A DNA stretch of 64,000 bases from Antarctobacter aquimaris (lineage in GTDB: Bacteria > Pseudomonadota > Alphaproteobacteria > Rhodobacterales > Rhodobacteraceae): the NCBI RefSeq assembly GCF_900184945.1, contig NZ_FXYF01000002.1:434001-498000 (forward strand), written 5' to 3'. The notes under the pieces were generated by a model. That model searched no databases. It was not told the origin of the DNA and was given only the letters and a program-made list of their open reading frames with translations. Positions 51,492-60,778 of the stretch are shown here, piece after piece. Numbering within the stretch: position 1 is the stretch's first letter; each line of letters begins with the position of its first letter. A program made the translations under genes and the position numbers.

Positions 51492-53312
51492 TCAGGCCGC
51501 CGCCTCGTCCTCGCCCGCCTGTTGCCGCGCCCAAAGCGCCGCGTAGCGCCCGCCACGGGCCAGAAGGCCCTCGTGCGTGCCCTGCTCGACCACCTCGCCG
51601 TCCTGCAACACCACGATGCGGTCCGCGTCCGCGATCGTCGACAGCCGGTGCGCGATGGTGATCACCGTGCGCCCCTCGCCGGCGCGGCGCAGCGCCTCCT
51701 GGATGCTCGCCTCGGTCTCGGTGTCCAGCGCGCTGGTCGCCTCGTCCAAGAGCAGGATCGGCGGGTCCTTCAGCAGCGTCCGGGCGATGCCGACGCGCTG
51801 CTTTTCCCCGCCCGAAAGCTTCAGCCCGCGCTCGCCCACCTGGGTGTCATAGCCCTCGGGCAGACTGGCGATGAAGTCGTGGATCTGCGCATCCCGCGCG
51901 GCGGCGTGGATCTCCGCCTCGGTCGCGCCGTCGCGGCCATAGGCGATGTTGTAGCGGATGGTGTCGTTGAACAGCACCGTGTCCTGCGGCACCACGCCGA
52001 TCGCCGCGTGCAGGCTGTCCTGCGTCACGTCGCGGATGTCCTGCCCGTCGATCGTCACCCGCCCGCCGTCCACGTCGTAGAACCGGAACAAGAGCCGCCC
52101 GATGGTCGACTTGCCCGACCCGGACGGCCCCACCAGCGCCACGTTCTGCCCCGCGTCCACCCGCACGTCGATGCCGCGCAGGATCGGCCGCGACGCGTCA
52201 TAGCCGAACTTCACCCCCTCGAAGGCCACCACCCCGCCGGTCACCTTCAGATCCGGCGCGCCGGGCTTGTCCGACACCTCGCGCGGCTGCTCCAGCAGGT
52301 CGAACATCTCGCCCATGTCGACCAGCGCCTGGCGGATCTCGCGGTAGACCGTGCCGAGAAAGTTCAGCGGCATGGTGATCTGGATCATGTAGGCGTTGAC
52401 CATGACGAAATCGCCCACCGTCAGCGTGCCGTTCTGCACCCCCAGCGCCGCCATGACCATGACCGCGACCAGCCCCGATGTGATGATCAGCGACTGCCCG
52501 GCGTTCAGCATCGCCAGCGAGGTGGCGGTGCGGATCGCCGCATCCTCGTAGCGCTCCATCGCCACGTCGTAGCGCGCCGCCTCGCGCCCCTCGGCGCCGA
52601 AATACTTGACCGTCTCGAAGTTCAGCAGGCTGTCGATGGCCTTCTGATTTGCGTCGGTGTCCTGCCTGTTCATCTCGCGCCGCAGCTTCACCCGCCACTC
52701 GGTGACCTTGAAGGTGAACACGACGTAGAGCGCGATCACCCCCGCCACCACGATCAGGTACCAGACGTCGAACAGGAAAAAGAGCACCGCCGCGATCATA
52801 AGCAGTTCCAGCAGCAAGGGGCCGATGGAGAACAGCAGGAAGCGCAGCAGGAACTCCACCCCCTTCACGCCGCGTTCGATGATCCGCGACAGCCCGCCGG
52901 TCTTGCGCGTGATGTGGTAGCGCATCGACAGGCGGTGGATATGGGTAAAGGTTTCCAGCGCCAGCCGCCGCAACGCGCGTTGGCCGACCCGGGCAAAGAC
53001 CGCGTCGCGCAATTGCTGGAAACCGACGCTCATCAGCCGCGCCATGCCGTAGGCCACGGTCAGCCCCACCGCGCCCAGCATCAGGTCCGACACGTCGCCC
53101 GACAGCGTGTCAACCGCCGCCTTGTAGATCAGCGGCGTGCCCACGGCGACCAGCTTGGACAGCAGCAGGAACCCTAGCGCGACCACCACCCGCTGCTTGA
53201 CCCAGGTCTGGCCCTCGGGCCAGAGATAAGGCCCGACCCGGCGGATCGTGCGCCAGCCCGAGCGGCGTTCCTCGGCGGCGGTCTGCCGGTCGGTGGTCAG
53301 GTCGGGGGGCAT
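51492..53312 (-). CDS. ABC exporter, Atm1/ABCB7-type (permease-ATPase half transporter)
   Basis: 606 residues: six membrane helices in about 30-330 ([56 protein letters not shown], and so on), with the Atm1-specific [19 protein letters not shown]. The ATPase domain from about 365 has Walker [10 protein letters not shown], signature [15 protein letters not shown] and Walker [13 protein letters not shown]. Bacterial Atm1 proteins export glutathione derivatives and glutathione-bound metals. Complete. It ends 9 bases from the palindrome cluster. Confidence 0.95.
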   Translation of the reverse strand: MPPDLTTDRQTAAEERRSGWRTIRRVGPYLWPEGQTWVKQRVVVALGFLLLSKLVAVGTPLIYKAAVDTLSGDVSDLMLGAVGLTVAYGMARLMSVGFQQLRDAVFARVGQRALRRLALETFTHIHRLSMRYHITRKTGGLSRIIERGVKGVEFLLRFLLFSIGPLLLELLMIAAVLFFLFDVWYLIVVAGVIALYVVFTFKVTEWRVKLRREMNRQDTDANQKAIDSLLNFETVKYFGAEGREAARYDVAMERYEDAAIRTATSLAMLNAGQSLIITSGLVAVMVMAALGVQNGTLTVGDFVMVNAYMIQITMPLNFLGTVYREIRQALVDMGEMFDLLEQPREVSDKPGAPDLKVTGGVVAFEGVKFGYDASRPILRGIDVRVDAGQNVALVGPSGSGKSTIGRLLFRFYDVDGGRVTIDGQDIRDVTQDSLHAAIGVVPQDTVLFNDTIRYNIAYGRDGATEAEIHAAARDAQIHDFIASLPEGYDTQVGERGLKLSGGEKQRVGIARTLLKDPPILLLDEATSALDTETEASIQEALRRAGEGRTVITIAHRLSTIADADRIVVLQDGEVVEQGTHEGLLARGGRYAALWARQQAGEDEAAA

Positions 53313-53405
53313 GGCGTGGCCTTCTGCTGTCGCATACCACCTAGCGGGCGACCGGCGGAGTTTCCAGAGCCGTCGGTCGCCGTGCAGGTGTCAGGACCGA
53401 GAGGC

Positions 53406-55643
53406 TCAGTCCGTCGGCCCCGAGGGCAGGTCGAAGATCTGGCCGGGATAGATCAGGTCAGGGTCGCGGATCCGCTCGCGGTTGGCCTCGAAGATGCGGA
53501 CGAACTGCATCCCGTCGCCATAGCGCTGCCGCGAGATGCCCCACAGCGTGTTGCCCGGCTGGATCGTCACGGTCGCGATCCCCCCGCCCTGGGTCACGGC
53601 GCGTTCCAGCACCGCCGCGCTTTCGCGCAGAAAGGGGCTTTCGACCCGGGCCAGCACCTGCCCGCGCGCGTCGATCTGGTCGATCCGCAGGGTATAGGTG
53701 CCGGTGTCCACCTCCGGCAGGTCCACGCGCCAGCGGCCGTCCTCGCGGATGCGCGAGGTCGTGATCGGCGCATTGTCCAGGTAGATGCGGACAAAGGCCG
53801 AGGTGTCGCCCCGGCCGGACAGCAGCACGTCGCCCGCGTCGTTGTAGCTGATCGCGTCCAGCGCCACGTCCCCGGGCGCGATCGGGTCGGTCGACAGCGC
53901 CTCCACCCCGCGCGGGGTGGACAGCAGCACCGCCGGCGCGCGCGGCTCTGCCGGGACGGCGCCGGCCAGGGGCTCGGCCCGGGCGGTGATCACCGGGTCG
54001 CCCGCCGGGGTCCGCGCGTCGGTGGCCAGGGCGGACTCGGGCTGGGCGGGGGCGCCGGGGGCGCGCGCCGTGACCAGCGGGACCTCCGGGTTGGTTACGG
54101 AGGCGGGTGCGTCTCCCGCCGGCACCGATCCGGTGACGGTGGCAGGCGCGGCGGTGACGACCGGCGCCCCGCCGTTGTCCGGCAGCGCCGGCACGGCGGC
54201 GCCGTCGGGATCGCCGGTGGCGCCGGGGGCGGCCAGCGGACCGGGGGCGTCGCCGGTCTGCGGCAGCGGCACGGCGCGCGCCACGCCATCCGGCACAGGC
54301 GCAGCAGACGGGTCAGGGCTGCCCGAGGTGACGTTGGGACCATCGACCGTGGCGGCAGGCCGTGCGGGCGAGACATCCGGCGCACGCGGCGCGGGGATCA
54401 GCCCCGGCGCGGCAGCCACGTCCACCGACGACCCCGGCGCGCCTTCGCCCGCCGTCAATGTACCGGACGCAGGGGCGCCCTCACCGCCCGTCGCCGCGCC
54501 GGGCGCGGGGGCGGGTTCGGCGCCGGCCTGGGTCTCCAGCAGCGGCGTCGCGGGGCCGGTGCCGCCGGGGCGCGGCGCGGGTCTGATCTCGGCCGCGGCG
54601 ACCTGCGCCGGGGCGACGATGATCTCGTCGTCCGACACGACCACGGTGTCATCCTTGGTCATGCGCAGGCTGATGACCGACGCCTCCGCCGCCGACAGTT
54701 CGAGAAAGACCGAGAACTTGCCGTCGCCGCCGATGGTGACCGTCTCGGCCAGGTCGCCGTTGACCAGGATCTCGAGCAGCGCGCCCGGCTCGCCGCCGCC
54801 CGCCACCAGCGAGAAACCGTCGGTTTCGGCGCGCACCACGTCAAAGCGGGGCCGGATCAGCGTCGCATCGCCGTCGAACAGCAGTTCGGGCACAACCGCG
54901 CCCTGCCCCGGCTCGAACAGCGGCAGCAGCGCCATGTCCGCCAGTCCCGGCTCGGCACCCGGCTCGGGCGGCGCGGCGGCGGCCACGGTTTCGGCCGGAG
55001 CGGACTCGGCCGGAGCGGTCCGCGCAAGGGTGCCGGCCGGCGCGCCCTCGTCCGGGGCCGGCGCGGTGGCCGTTTCCGCCGGGGCCGAAGGCGCGGGTTT
55101 CGGCGCGGTGCCGGGGTCCGGCGGGGCGACACCGGGACGCGGTGCGCTGGCCGTCTCGACCGGCGTCTCCCCCGCGACGCCCGGGATCGGCGTGTCACCC
55201 GGACTGGGGGCCAAAGCGGTGTCGCCGGGGGCGGCGACGGCGGGTCTGGGGGCCGTGGCCTGTTCCGACGGGGCGGCACCGGGCAGCGGCGCCTCGGCCG
55301 CGTCCAGCGGCGCGGCGGCGGGCGCGGGCACCACCGGCGTCACACCCGGCTGCGGCGCGTCGGAGGACACCAGCGGGGCGGCGCCCGGTGCGGGCGCGAC
55401 GGTCGTCGGGGTCGGCTGGACTCCGGGATCGGCGGCGACCGCCGTCGTGGCCGGGTCCGCCGCCACGAGCGGCTTGTCCGGTCCGGTCGCGGTCGGCGTG
55501 GCCGGGGCCTGCGGCGCCACGGCCAGCGGCGCGGGCTGCGGCGCCGGGGCGTCGGGTGCGTCCGGCGCGCGGTTCATCGTCACGGCGATCACGCCCGCGA
55601 CGCCCGCGCCCGCGAGGACCAGATACAAAGCTGTCTTGCTCAT
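53406..55643 (-). CDS. LysM-domain envelope protein with long Ala/Pro-rich stalk
   Basis: 745 residues. One N-terminal hydrophobic segment (TALYLVLAGAGVAGVIAVTM, 4-23) anchors or exports it. Residues about 25-240 and 340-540 are extremely Ala/Pro/Gly/Thr-rich with recurring A-x-x-P-G-x-A-P units. Between them (about 245-340) is a compact beta-rich domain (LFDGDATLIRPRFDVVRAETDGFSLV), and a second lies at about 590-680 (LLSTPRGVEALSTDPIAPGDVALDAISY). The C terminus is a LysM domain (PGNTLWGISRQRYGDGMQFVRIFEAN). It should bind peptidoglycan at the end of a flexible stalk. Known as a Rhodobacterales LysM protein; role unknown. Confidence 0.85.
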   Translation of the reverse strand: MSKTALYLVLAGAGVAGVIAVTMNRAPDAPDAPAPQPAPLAVAPQAPATPTATGPDKPLVAADPATTAVAADPGVQPTPTTVAPAPGAAPLVSSDAPQPGVTPVVPAPAAAPLDAAEAPLPGAAPSEQATAPRPAVAAPGDTALAPSPGDTPIPGVAGETPVETASAPRPGVAPPDPGTAPKPAPSAPAETATAPAPDEGAPAGTLARTAPAESAPAETVAAAAPPEPGAEPGLADMALLPLFEPGQGAVVPELLFDGDATLIRPRFDVVRAETDGFSLVAGGGEPGALLEILVNGDLAETVTIGGDGKFSVFLELSAAEASVISLRMTKDDTVVVSDDEIIVAPAQVAAAEIRPAPRPGGTGPATPLLETQAGAEPAPAPGAATGGEGAPASGTLTAGEGAPGSSVDVAAAPGLIPAPRAPDVSPARPAATVDGPNVTSGSPDPSAAPVPDGVARAVPLPQTGDAPGPLAAPGATGDPDGAAVPALPDNGGAPVVTAAPATVTGSVPAGDAPASVTNPEVPLVTARAPGAPAQPESALATDARTPAGDPVITARAEPLAGAVPAEPRAPAVLLSTPRGVEALSTDPIAPGDVALDAISYNDAGDVLLSGRGDTSAFVRIYLDNAPITTSRIREDGRWRVDLPEVDTGTYTLRIDQIDARGQVLARVESPFLRESAAVLERAVTQGGGIATVTIQPGNTLWGISRQRYGDGMQFVRIFEANRERIRDPDLIYPGQIFDLPSGPTD

Positions 55644-55810
55644 GGCAGTCTTCCGTTGTGCAGTTCCTGCGGTCGCTGCCCCCCGACGGGACCACAGGAC
55701 GGTCGAACTCTAGTATCTCACAGGCCATCAAGGGTCAAAAGTCGTTTTTTCATCTGGTCTTGGAGCCCGGACTGCACACGCGGTCCACCTGCGTCCCCTG
55801 CGGGGCGCGC

Positions 55811-55996
55811 ATGGGAGACAATCGCGACGTCACCACCCAGGCCGAGGCGCCGGGCCAGACCATGGCGGCCGAGGGCTGGCGGCTGGTCCGGGGCGCGGGC
55901 GACGTGGGTCTGATCGGCTGCATGGCGCGGGCAGCTGTGCCGACCGCTCGCTCCTCGACGTCGTTCAGAGCGGCGCGTCGGCGGGCGAGGTCATGA
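55811..55996 (+). CDS. possible small protein or remnant, Cys-containing
   Basis: 61-residue frame MGDNRDVTTQAEAPGQTMAAEGWRLVRGAGDVGLIGCMARA followed by an Arg/Ser-rich end that runs into the 3' end of rarD on the other strand. The open frame extends upstream through STCVPCGAR, giving a CxxC. The first 40 residues look protein-like and the tail does not, so this may be a gene truncated or frameshifted near 55930. No ribosome site is convincing. Confidence 0.25.
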   Translation: MGDNRDVTTQAEAPGQTMAAEGWRLVRGAGDVGLIGCMARAAVPTARSSTSFRAARRRARS

Positions 55997-56879
55997 CCCG
56001 CCTGCGCCGCGCCCTTTCCTGAGCCAGGCTGGCGACCGAGTAGATCGCCAGCGCGACCCAGATCAACCCGAAGGCGACGATGTACCAGATGGTCAGCGGC
56101 TCTCCGAACAGCACGACCGCGCAAAAGAACTGCAGCGTCGGGTTGATGTACTGCAACAGGCCCAGCGTGGTCATGTTCACCCGTTGTGCCGCGGCCGAGA
56201 ACATGATCAGCGGCAGCGCCGTCAGGAACCCGGAAAACACTAGCAGGACCGAAGTGTAGAGGTCGCCGCCGAACACGCCCTTGTCCTGCATCGCCAGCGT
56301 CACCAGCCAGGTCAGGCTGATCGGCGCCAGCAGCAGCACTTCGGCGGTGACGGACACCACCGGCCCCACCGCCAGCCGTTTCTTGACGATGCCGTAGGCG
56401 GCAAAGGTGCTGGCCAGGATCAGCGCGATCCAGGGCGCGGTGCCCAGCCCCCAGGTCAGCTGCACCACCGCCAACGTTGCCAGCCCCACGGCCACCCATT
56501 GCGCCACCCCCAGCCGCTCGCGCAGGACGACGACGCCCAGCAGCACCGCCAGCAGCGGAAAGATGTAGTAGCCCAGCGAGGTTTCCCGCAGCTGGCCGAT
56601 CTGCACCGAGAAGATGAACAGGAACCAGTTGGCGGTGATCATCAGCGCCGAAAACCCGGTGATCGCCACCTTCTTCGGGCTTCCCAGCGCGTCGCGCAGA
56701 CGCGCCAGCCGTCCCTGGAAGGCCAGCAGCCCGGCAAAGACCACCAGCGACCAGAAGGTGCGATGCGCCAGCAACTCCAGCGGCGGCACATGGACCAGCA
56801 GCTTGTAATAGATCGCCGACAGCCCCCAGATCGTGCAGGCGCCGATCATCAGCAGGATGCCCCGGGTGTGCGTGCTCAT
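55965..56879 (-). CDS. rarD: RarD-type EamA/DMT permease
   Basis: 304 residues, about ten membrane helices. MSTHTRGILLMIGACTIWGLSAIYYKLLVHVPPLELLAHRTFWSLVV is the RarD opening; NWFLFIFSVQIGQLRETSLGYYIFPLLAVLLGVVVLRERL and GLLQYINPTLQFFCAVVLFGEPLTIWYIVAFGLIWVALAIYS are typical of both EamA repeats. Named for chloramphenicol sensitivity in E. coli; natural substrate unknown. The ATG at 56879 is preferred over an upstream in-frame codon because the extra 37 residues are not protein-like. Confidence 0.93.
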   Translation of the reverse strand: MSTHTRGILLMIGACTIWGLSAIYYKLLVHVPPLELLAHRTFWSLVVFAGLLAFQGRLARLRDALGSPKKVAITGFSALMITANWFLFIFSVQIGQLRETSLGYYIFPLLAVLLGVVVLRERLGVAQWVAVGLATLAVVQLTWGLGTAPWIALILASTFAAYGIVKKRLAVGPVVSVTAEVLLLAPISLTWLVTLAMQDKGVFGGDLYTSVLLVFSGFLTALPLIMFSAAAQRVNMTTLGLLQYINPTLQFFCAVVLFGEPLTIWYIVAFGLIWVALAIYSVASLAQERARRRRVMTSPADAPL

Positions 56880-56967
56880 GGCGGCCCCTATGCCGGCCGG
56901 GCCGATCCGGGGGCGCGGCGCTCTGCCGCATCCCCCCGCCCCGGCCCCGAAGTCCGACAGGCTGGTG

Positions 56968-57996
56968 TCACAGCGCCCGCGCCTGGGCAAAGGACACCAG
57001 GCGCCGGGACTCCTCGTCCCACAGGTGCACCCGGACGCTTTGCAGGCTCTGCCGGATCGTCATCCGGTTGCTCTGTGCCAGTTCCGCGTGATCCCGCAGC
57101 ACCTCGGGCAAGCGATAGAACGGGATTCGGCTGTAGAGGTGGTGGACGTGGTGGACGCCGATGTTGGCGCTCAGCCATTGCAGCACCGGAGGCAGCACAT
57201 AGTACGAGCTGCCCTTCAGCGCGGAATCGTGCAGCTGCCAGTCCTGCTCGGAATCCCAGTGCGTGGTTTCGAACTGGTGCTGCACGTAGAACAGCCAGAC
57301 CCCCGCCGTGGCCGCCAGCAGCGTCGAGGGCAGGAAAATCAACAGGATGGGCGCGAGACCGCCAAAGTACAGCACGAGTCCCATCCACACGAGCAGCGCG
57401 GCATTGGTGCACAGCGCGCTGACCCAGAAGGTGACACTGCCCATCAACCCCAGCGGCAGCCTGTTCTGGAACAGGAACAGGTAACCCGGTCCCAGCCCGA
57501 ACAGGACCACGGGATTGCGATACAGCCGGTAGATCAACCTGTTGAACGGGGTCAGCGCACGGTACTCCTGGACCGTGTAGGTCTGGATGTCCCCCATGCC
57601 CCGGCGTCCGAGATTGCCGGCCGAGCTGTGGTGAATGGAGTGGGAGCGCCGCCAGACGTCGTAGGGTGTCAGGGTCAGCACCCCGATCGCCCGCCCCAGC
57701 CAGTCGCTCAATGTCCGGCTCTGAAAGAACGCCCCGTGGCCGCAATCGTGCTGGATGGCGAACAGGCGCAACAGAAAGGCGGCGTTGAACAGCGAGAGCG
57801 CGAAGGTCAGCCAGTAGCTGACCGACATGGACCACCATGCAAGAACCCACAAGACCAGGAACGGACCCAGGGTGACCGCAAGTTCGAACGAACTGCGGAC
57901 CGGATCGGATTCGCGGTACTCGGCGAGGAGCCTGACCCATTCCCTTGCGGGACGGGCTTCGCTCAGCTGACTGACAACTTCGGATTTATCGACCAT
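56968..57996 (-). CDS. membrane fatty acid desaturase
   Basis: 342 residues with three histidine boxes: HDCGH (83-87), HSIHH (119-123) and HHVHH (about 280). Membrane helices lie at about 41-80 and 185-245 (VTLGPFLVLWVLAWWSMSVSYWLTF; IFLPSTLLAATAGVWLFY). This di-iron pattern is that of acyl-lipid or acyl-CoA desaturases of the delta-12 type. The regiospecificity cannot be read from sequence. It lies 88 bases upstream of rarD on the same strand. Confidence 0.93.
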   Translation of the reverse strand: MVDKSEVVSQLSEARPAREWVRLLAEYRESDPVRSSFELAVTLGPFLVLWVLAWWSMSVSYWLTFALSLFNAAFLLRLFAIQHDCGHGAFFQSRTLSDWLGRAIGVLTLTPYDVWRRSHSIHHSSAGNLGRRGMGDIQTYTVQEYRALTPFNRLIYRLYRNPVVLFGLGPGYLFLFQNRLPLGLMGSVTFWVSALCTNAALLVWMGLVLYFGGLAPILLIFLPSTLLAATAGVWLFYVQHQFETTHWDSEQDWQLHDSALKGSSYYVLPPVLQWLSANIGVHHVHHLYSRIPFYRLPEVLRDHAELAQSNRMTIRQSLQSVRVHLWDEESRRLVSFAQARAL

Positions 57997-58174
57997 CGTC
58001 GGCTTGTCATGTCTGGGGCCGGCTTTGTCAACGGCCGAAGAAACAGCGCAACCCGCGCGGCGCGCGGGCCGGCCGTGCCGCCCCCCGCCGCGTCACCGCC
58101 TGGCCGCCCTGGGAAACGACCCGCCGCCGAGGCGCGCAGACATCCTTTCCGCCACGAATTGCCCCGGAAACGCA

Positions 58175-58203
58175 AAGGGGAGCGGCCTTGTGCCGCTCCC
58201 CCT
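58175..58203 (-). terminator. terminator of sodB
   Basis: AAGGGGAGCGGC (58175-58186) and GCCGCTCCCCTT (58192-58203) form a perfect 12-bp stem with a 5-base loop, 20 bases after the sodB stop; only a short T-run (TTT) follows on the coding strand. The remainder of 57997-58174 shows no gene. Confidence 0.8.
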
Positions 58204-58223
58204 TCGTGTCGTCCCTGGCGCGA

Positions 58224-58823
58224 TTACAGCCGCGAGGCGACGTTTTCCCAGTTCACCAGGTTCTCGAGGAAGTTCGACAGGTAGGCCGGGCGCTTGTTGC
58301 GGAAGTCGATGTAGTAGGAATGTTCCCACACGTCGCAGCCCAGCAGCGCGGTCTGGCCAAAGCACAGCGGGTTCACGCCGTTCTCGGTCTTGGTGACCTT
58401 CAGGCCGCCATCCTTGTCCTTGACCAGCCAGCACCAGCCCGAGCCGAACTGCCCCGCACCCGCGGCCGAGAACTGCGACTTGAACTCGTCGACGGTGCCA
58501 AAGCTGTCCTTGATCGCGTTCTCCAGTTCGGAGGGCATCGCCTTGGCGCCGGGGCCCATCATCTCCCAGAACTGCTTGTGATTCCAGTGCTGCGAGGCGT
58601 TGTTGAAGATGCCGCTCTGCGCCACGGCGCCGGCCTGGTAGGTGCCCTTGACGATCTCTTCGAGCGTCTTGCCCTCCCACTCGGTCCCGGCGACCAGCTT
58701 GTTGCCGTTGTCGACGTAGGCCTTGTGGTGGATGTCGTGGTGGTACTCCAGGGTCTCCTGGCTCATGCCCTGGCTGGCCAGCGCATCGTGTGCATAGGGA
58801 AGATCGGGAAGTTCGAAAGCCAT
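58224..58823 (-). CDS. sodB: iron superoxide dismutase
   Basis: 199 residues: MAFELPDLPYAHDALASQGMSQETLEYHHDIHHKAYVDNGNKL holds the first metal histidines, HWNHKQFWEMMGP the second, and VWEHSYYIDFRNKRPAYL the aspartate region and last histidine. QFGSGWCWLV and LLGCDVWEHSYY point to the Fe rather than Mn form. A strong GGAGGGG site precedes the ATG. Cytoplasmic (no signal). Confidence 0.96.
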   Translation of the reverse strand: MAFELPDLPYAHDALASQGMSQETLEYHHDIHHKAYVDNGNKLVAGTEWEGKTLEEIVKGTYQAGAVAQSGIFNNASQHWNHKQFWEMMGPGAKAMPSELENAIKDSFGTVDEFKSQFSAAGAGQFGSGWCWLVKDKDGGLKVTKTENGVNPLCFGQTALLGCDVWEHSYYIDFRNKRPAYLSNFLENLVNWENVASRL

Positions 58824-58861
58824 GTGTCACCCCTCCGTGGTGTTGCCGTTCTCTGCCGCAA

Positions 58862-58890
58862 TAGGTGTCGCCCCTGCGCCCCAAGGTCAA
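58862..58890 (-). promoter_or_regulatory. possible sodB promoter
   Basis: Minus strand TTGACC (58890-58885), 17-base spacer, CACCTA (58867-58862). The -35 is good and the -10 poor, so it may need an activator or alternative sigma factor. About 40 bases before the start codon. Confidence 0.4.
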
Positions 58891-59033
58891 CCCTGACGAG
58901 ACCGGGAAAGTTCCTTTCACCTCGAAACTTCCCTGGTCCACGCGCCGCAGACCCCCAGATGATGGACGGCAGCACAGGTATTGCAGCCGGGAAAATGCTG
59001 CTAGCCTGCCGGAATCCAGCAACCGAGGCGCCC

Positions 59034-59456
59034 ATGACCAAAGCACTGACCCTGATCCTGACGCTGATTTTCGCCGCAAGCACGGTGAATGCCCAGACCA
59101 ACGGCGGCCAGCCGGTCGAAAGACAGGGCGGGGACTGGCTGTCTGGCCACTGGGGCGGCCATGTCATCTGCAGCGACGGTCGGGCCTGGGCCATCTTTCA
59201 CCATATCCGCTCTGACGGGCGCAGCGCCGAATCCGACTACTACTTTTTCGGGTCGTCCAGGGGCACCGCGCAGGTCGATGTCTTTTCCACCGATACGGTG
59301 CTGATTTTCGATCCCCGCGACAGCACCGTCTACGGGTGGCAGTACACCCGCGAAGGCAACGCCCTGGTCGGCACCTCGCGCGGAATCGATTGCCGCTCCA
59401 GGCTGGCCGCCATCAGCGAGAAAGAGTTTCGCTATGGCACGGGCACCGCGCGCTGA
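59034..59456 (+). CDS. small secreted protein, unknown
   Basis: 140 residues with signal peptide about 1-20 (MTKALTLILTLIFAASTVNA). The mature part has two cysteines (HVICSDGRAW and GIDCRSRL) that could form a disulfide and alternates short beta-type strands (WAIFHHIRSDGRSAESDYYFFGSSRG, DVFSTDTVLIFDPRD). No family recognised. It reads away from sodB and ends 81 bases before a convergent secreted protein. Confidence 0.65.
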   Translation: MTKALTLILTLIFAASTVNAQTNGGQPVERQGGDWLSGHWGGHVICSDGRAWAIFHHIRSDGRSAESDYYFFGSSRGTAQVDVFSTDTVLIFDPRDSTVYGWQYTREGNALVGTSRGIDCRSRLAAISEKEFRYGTGTAR

Positions 59457-59537
59457 TCCCCTGTCAGGTCGTATCGCCCGGATCGGACAGGGGCCGTGCC
59501 GCGCCACCTGTCCCGGCGTGGCGCGGTCGGCGTCGTC

Positions 59538-59954
59538 TCACGGCGACAGGTCCTGCACGATGCAGGTGCCCGCCCGGTTGTACACCCCCTCCAGCCCCAG
59601 CGGGCGCGCGGTGACGTTCACCTTGCCGCTCGCCTTGAGGTAGGTGGCGCGGTAGTCCATCCGCACGCGCTGGTTGCTAGCCGACCGCGTCTCCAGCGAC
59701 CAGGCAAATGTCACACGCGCGGCGTTGTCCTGCACCAGCCGCCCCTCCAAGGGCACGCCGCCGTTCAGGCCCAGGATCGCCGGGTCCGAAACCACCACGC
59801 GGTCAATCGCCCGGTCCAGCCCGAAGAAGATCAGCGGCTGGATCCAGTCGCGGTCCTTCGCGCCTTCGAAGGTGCACTTGAACCCGGTCTTTTGCGCCTC
59901 CGCCGCACCGCCAAGGGCGGCCCAGAGCAGCAGGGTCAGAAGCACGGTGCGCAT
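59538..59954 (-). CDS. small secreted protein, unknown
   Basis: 138 residues with signal peptide about 1-20 (MRTVLLTLLLWAALGGAAEA). The mature protein is a likely beta-sandwich: GFKCTFEGAKDRDWIQPLIFFGLDRAIDRVVVSDPAILGLNGG, then FAWSLETRS, ATYLKASGKVNVTARP, and a final TCIVQDLSP whose cysteine could pair with the first. Similar small periplasmic proteins occur in Rhodobacterales without assigned function. The start at 59954 is set by the signal peptide. Confidence 0.7.
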   Translation of the reverse strand: MRTVLLTLLLWAALGGAAEAQKTGFKCTFEGAKDRDWIQPLIFFGLDRAIDRVVVSDPAILGLNGGVPLEGRLVQDNAARVTFAWSLETRSASNQRVRMDYRATYLKASGKVNVTARPLGLEGVYNRAGTCIVQDLSP

Positions 59955-60194
59955 GGCGGGTCCGATCGTCGCGGGCAACCCCGCCACTATCGGCACCGCC
60001 GTCACGCTTGGCAACCGGGCGTGCGGACCATGGCGCGTAATAGCCAACCCGAGCCCCGAAGCGCGCCGTGATCTTCGGCAGGGCGCACTCCCGGTGCCGC
60101 CGGACCGGTCTCCGGCGCCCCCCGCCGCGCAAATCACCTGCGGCGCCGCCCGCCGGGCAGCGCCGCGTATCACGTCCCGTCGGCCGGTCCGCGC

Positions 60195-60617
60195 TCAGTT
60201 GGCAGGCGTGGCCAGCGGCTGGCCGTTCTCGATCACGTAGGTCGCGATCACCTTTGCCCCCTGCGCCCCGCTCCTTGCGTCGTGGATCACGCCGGCGGGG
60301 ACGAGGTAGGAGTCCCCGGCGACCAGATCGCGCGGCGCCTCGCCGTCGATCAGCAGCGTAAAGCTGCCTTCGATCACGTAGCCGGATTCCGGGCCAGGAT
60401 GGCTGTGCCGGCCGATCAGGACGTCGGGCACGATCTCGGCCAGACCGATCACCGTGCCGTAGTTCGAGTCCGGCACCGCGAATTTCTGCAACGGCGTGCG
60501 CTTGATGGTCTCCGCCGGCGCGGCGGTCGTCTGCTGGGCAAGCACGTCCCCTGCGGGCGCAAGCCCAAGAACGAAGGCAAGGGCAAGGGCGCAAACACCC
60601 GGTCTGATCGAAATCAT
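60195..60617 (-). CDS. secreted cupin-domain protein
   Basis: 140 residues, signal peptide about 1-27 (PGVCALALAFVLGLAPAGDVLA), then one cupin barrel: LIGRHSHPGPESGYVIEGSFTLLIDGE (motif 1, with HSH and E as likely metal ligands) and AGDSYLVPAGVIHDARS (motif 2). Such periplasmic cupins often lie beside stress or metabolite-responsive regulators; here the AraC gene is directly divergent. Start at 60617 behind AAAGGAGACTCC. Confidence 0.85.
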   Translation of the reverse strand: MISIRPGVCALALAFVLGLAPAGDVLAQQTTAAPAETIKRTPLQKFAVPDSNYGTVIGLAEIVPDVLIGRHSHPGPESGYVIEGSFTLLIDGEAPRDLVAGDSYLVPAGVIHDARSGAQGAKVIATYVIENGQPLATPAN

Positions 60618-60693
60618 CTGGAGTCTCCTTTCGTGACAACGATTTGGCGATGTTCGGTCAATCGTGGGCGCGTGTCTTGGACAAGGACGAACA

Positions 60694-60735
60694 GCGGCAC
60701 GGACTGGGGCGAACTGGCGCCCCGGTCCGTGCCGC
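60694..60735. promoter_or_regulatory. 18-bp inverted repeat between cupin and araC-type genes
   Basis: GCGGCACGGACTGGGGCG (60694-60711) and CGCCCCGGTCCGTGCCGC (60718-60735) pair at 17 of 18 positions over a 6-base loop. It lies 43 bases before the AraC start and 77 before the cupin start on the other strand. It may be an operator, an attenuator in the regulator's leader, or a stabilising RNA stem. Confidence 0.6.
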
Positions 60736-60778
60736 GAAACACGGTGCAAAGACCAGGCAAAGCGCGTATCCTGCGACC

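Noticed and set aside
53316-55913. Very long rightward frame opposite the LysM gene
   Set aside because: It mirrors the Ala/Pro-rich codons of the real gene and reads as Arg/Gly low complexity; no start signal.
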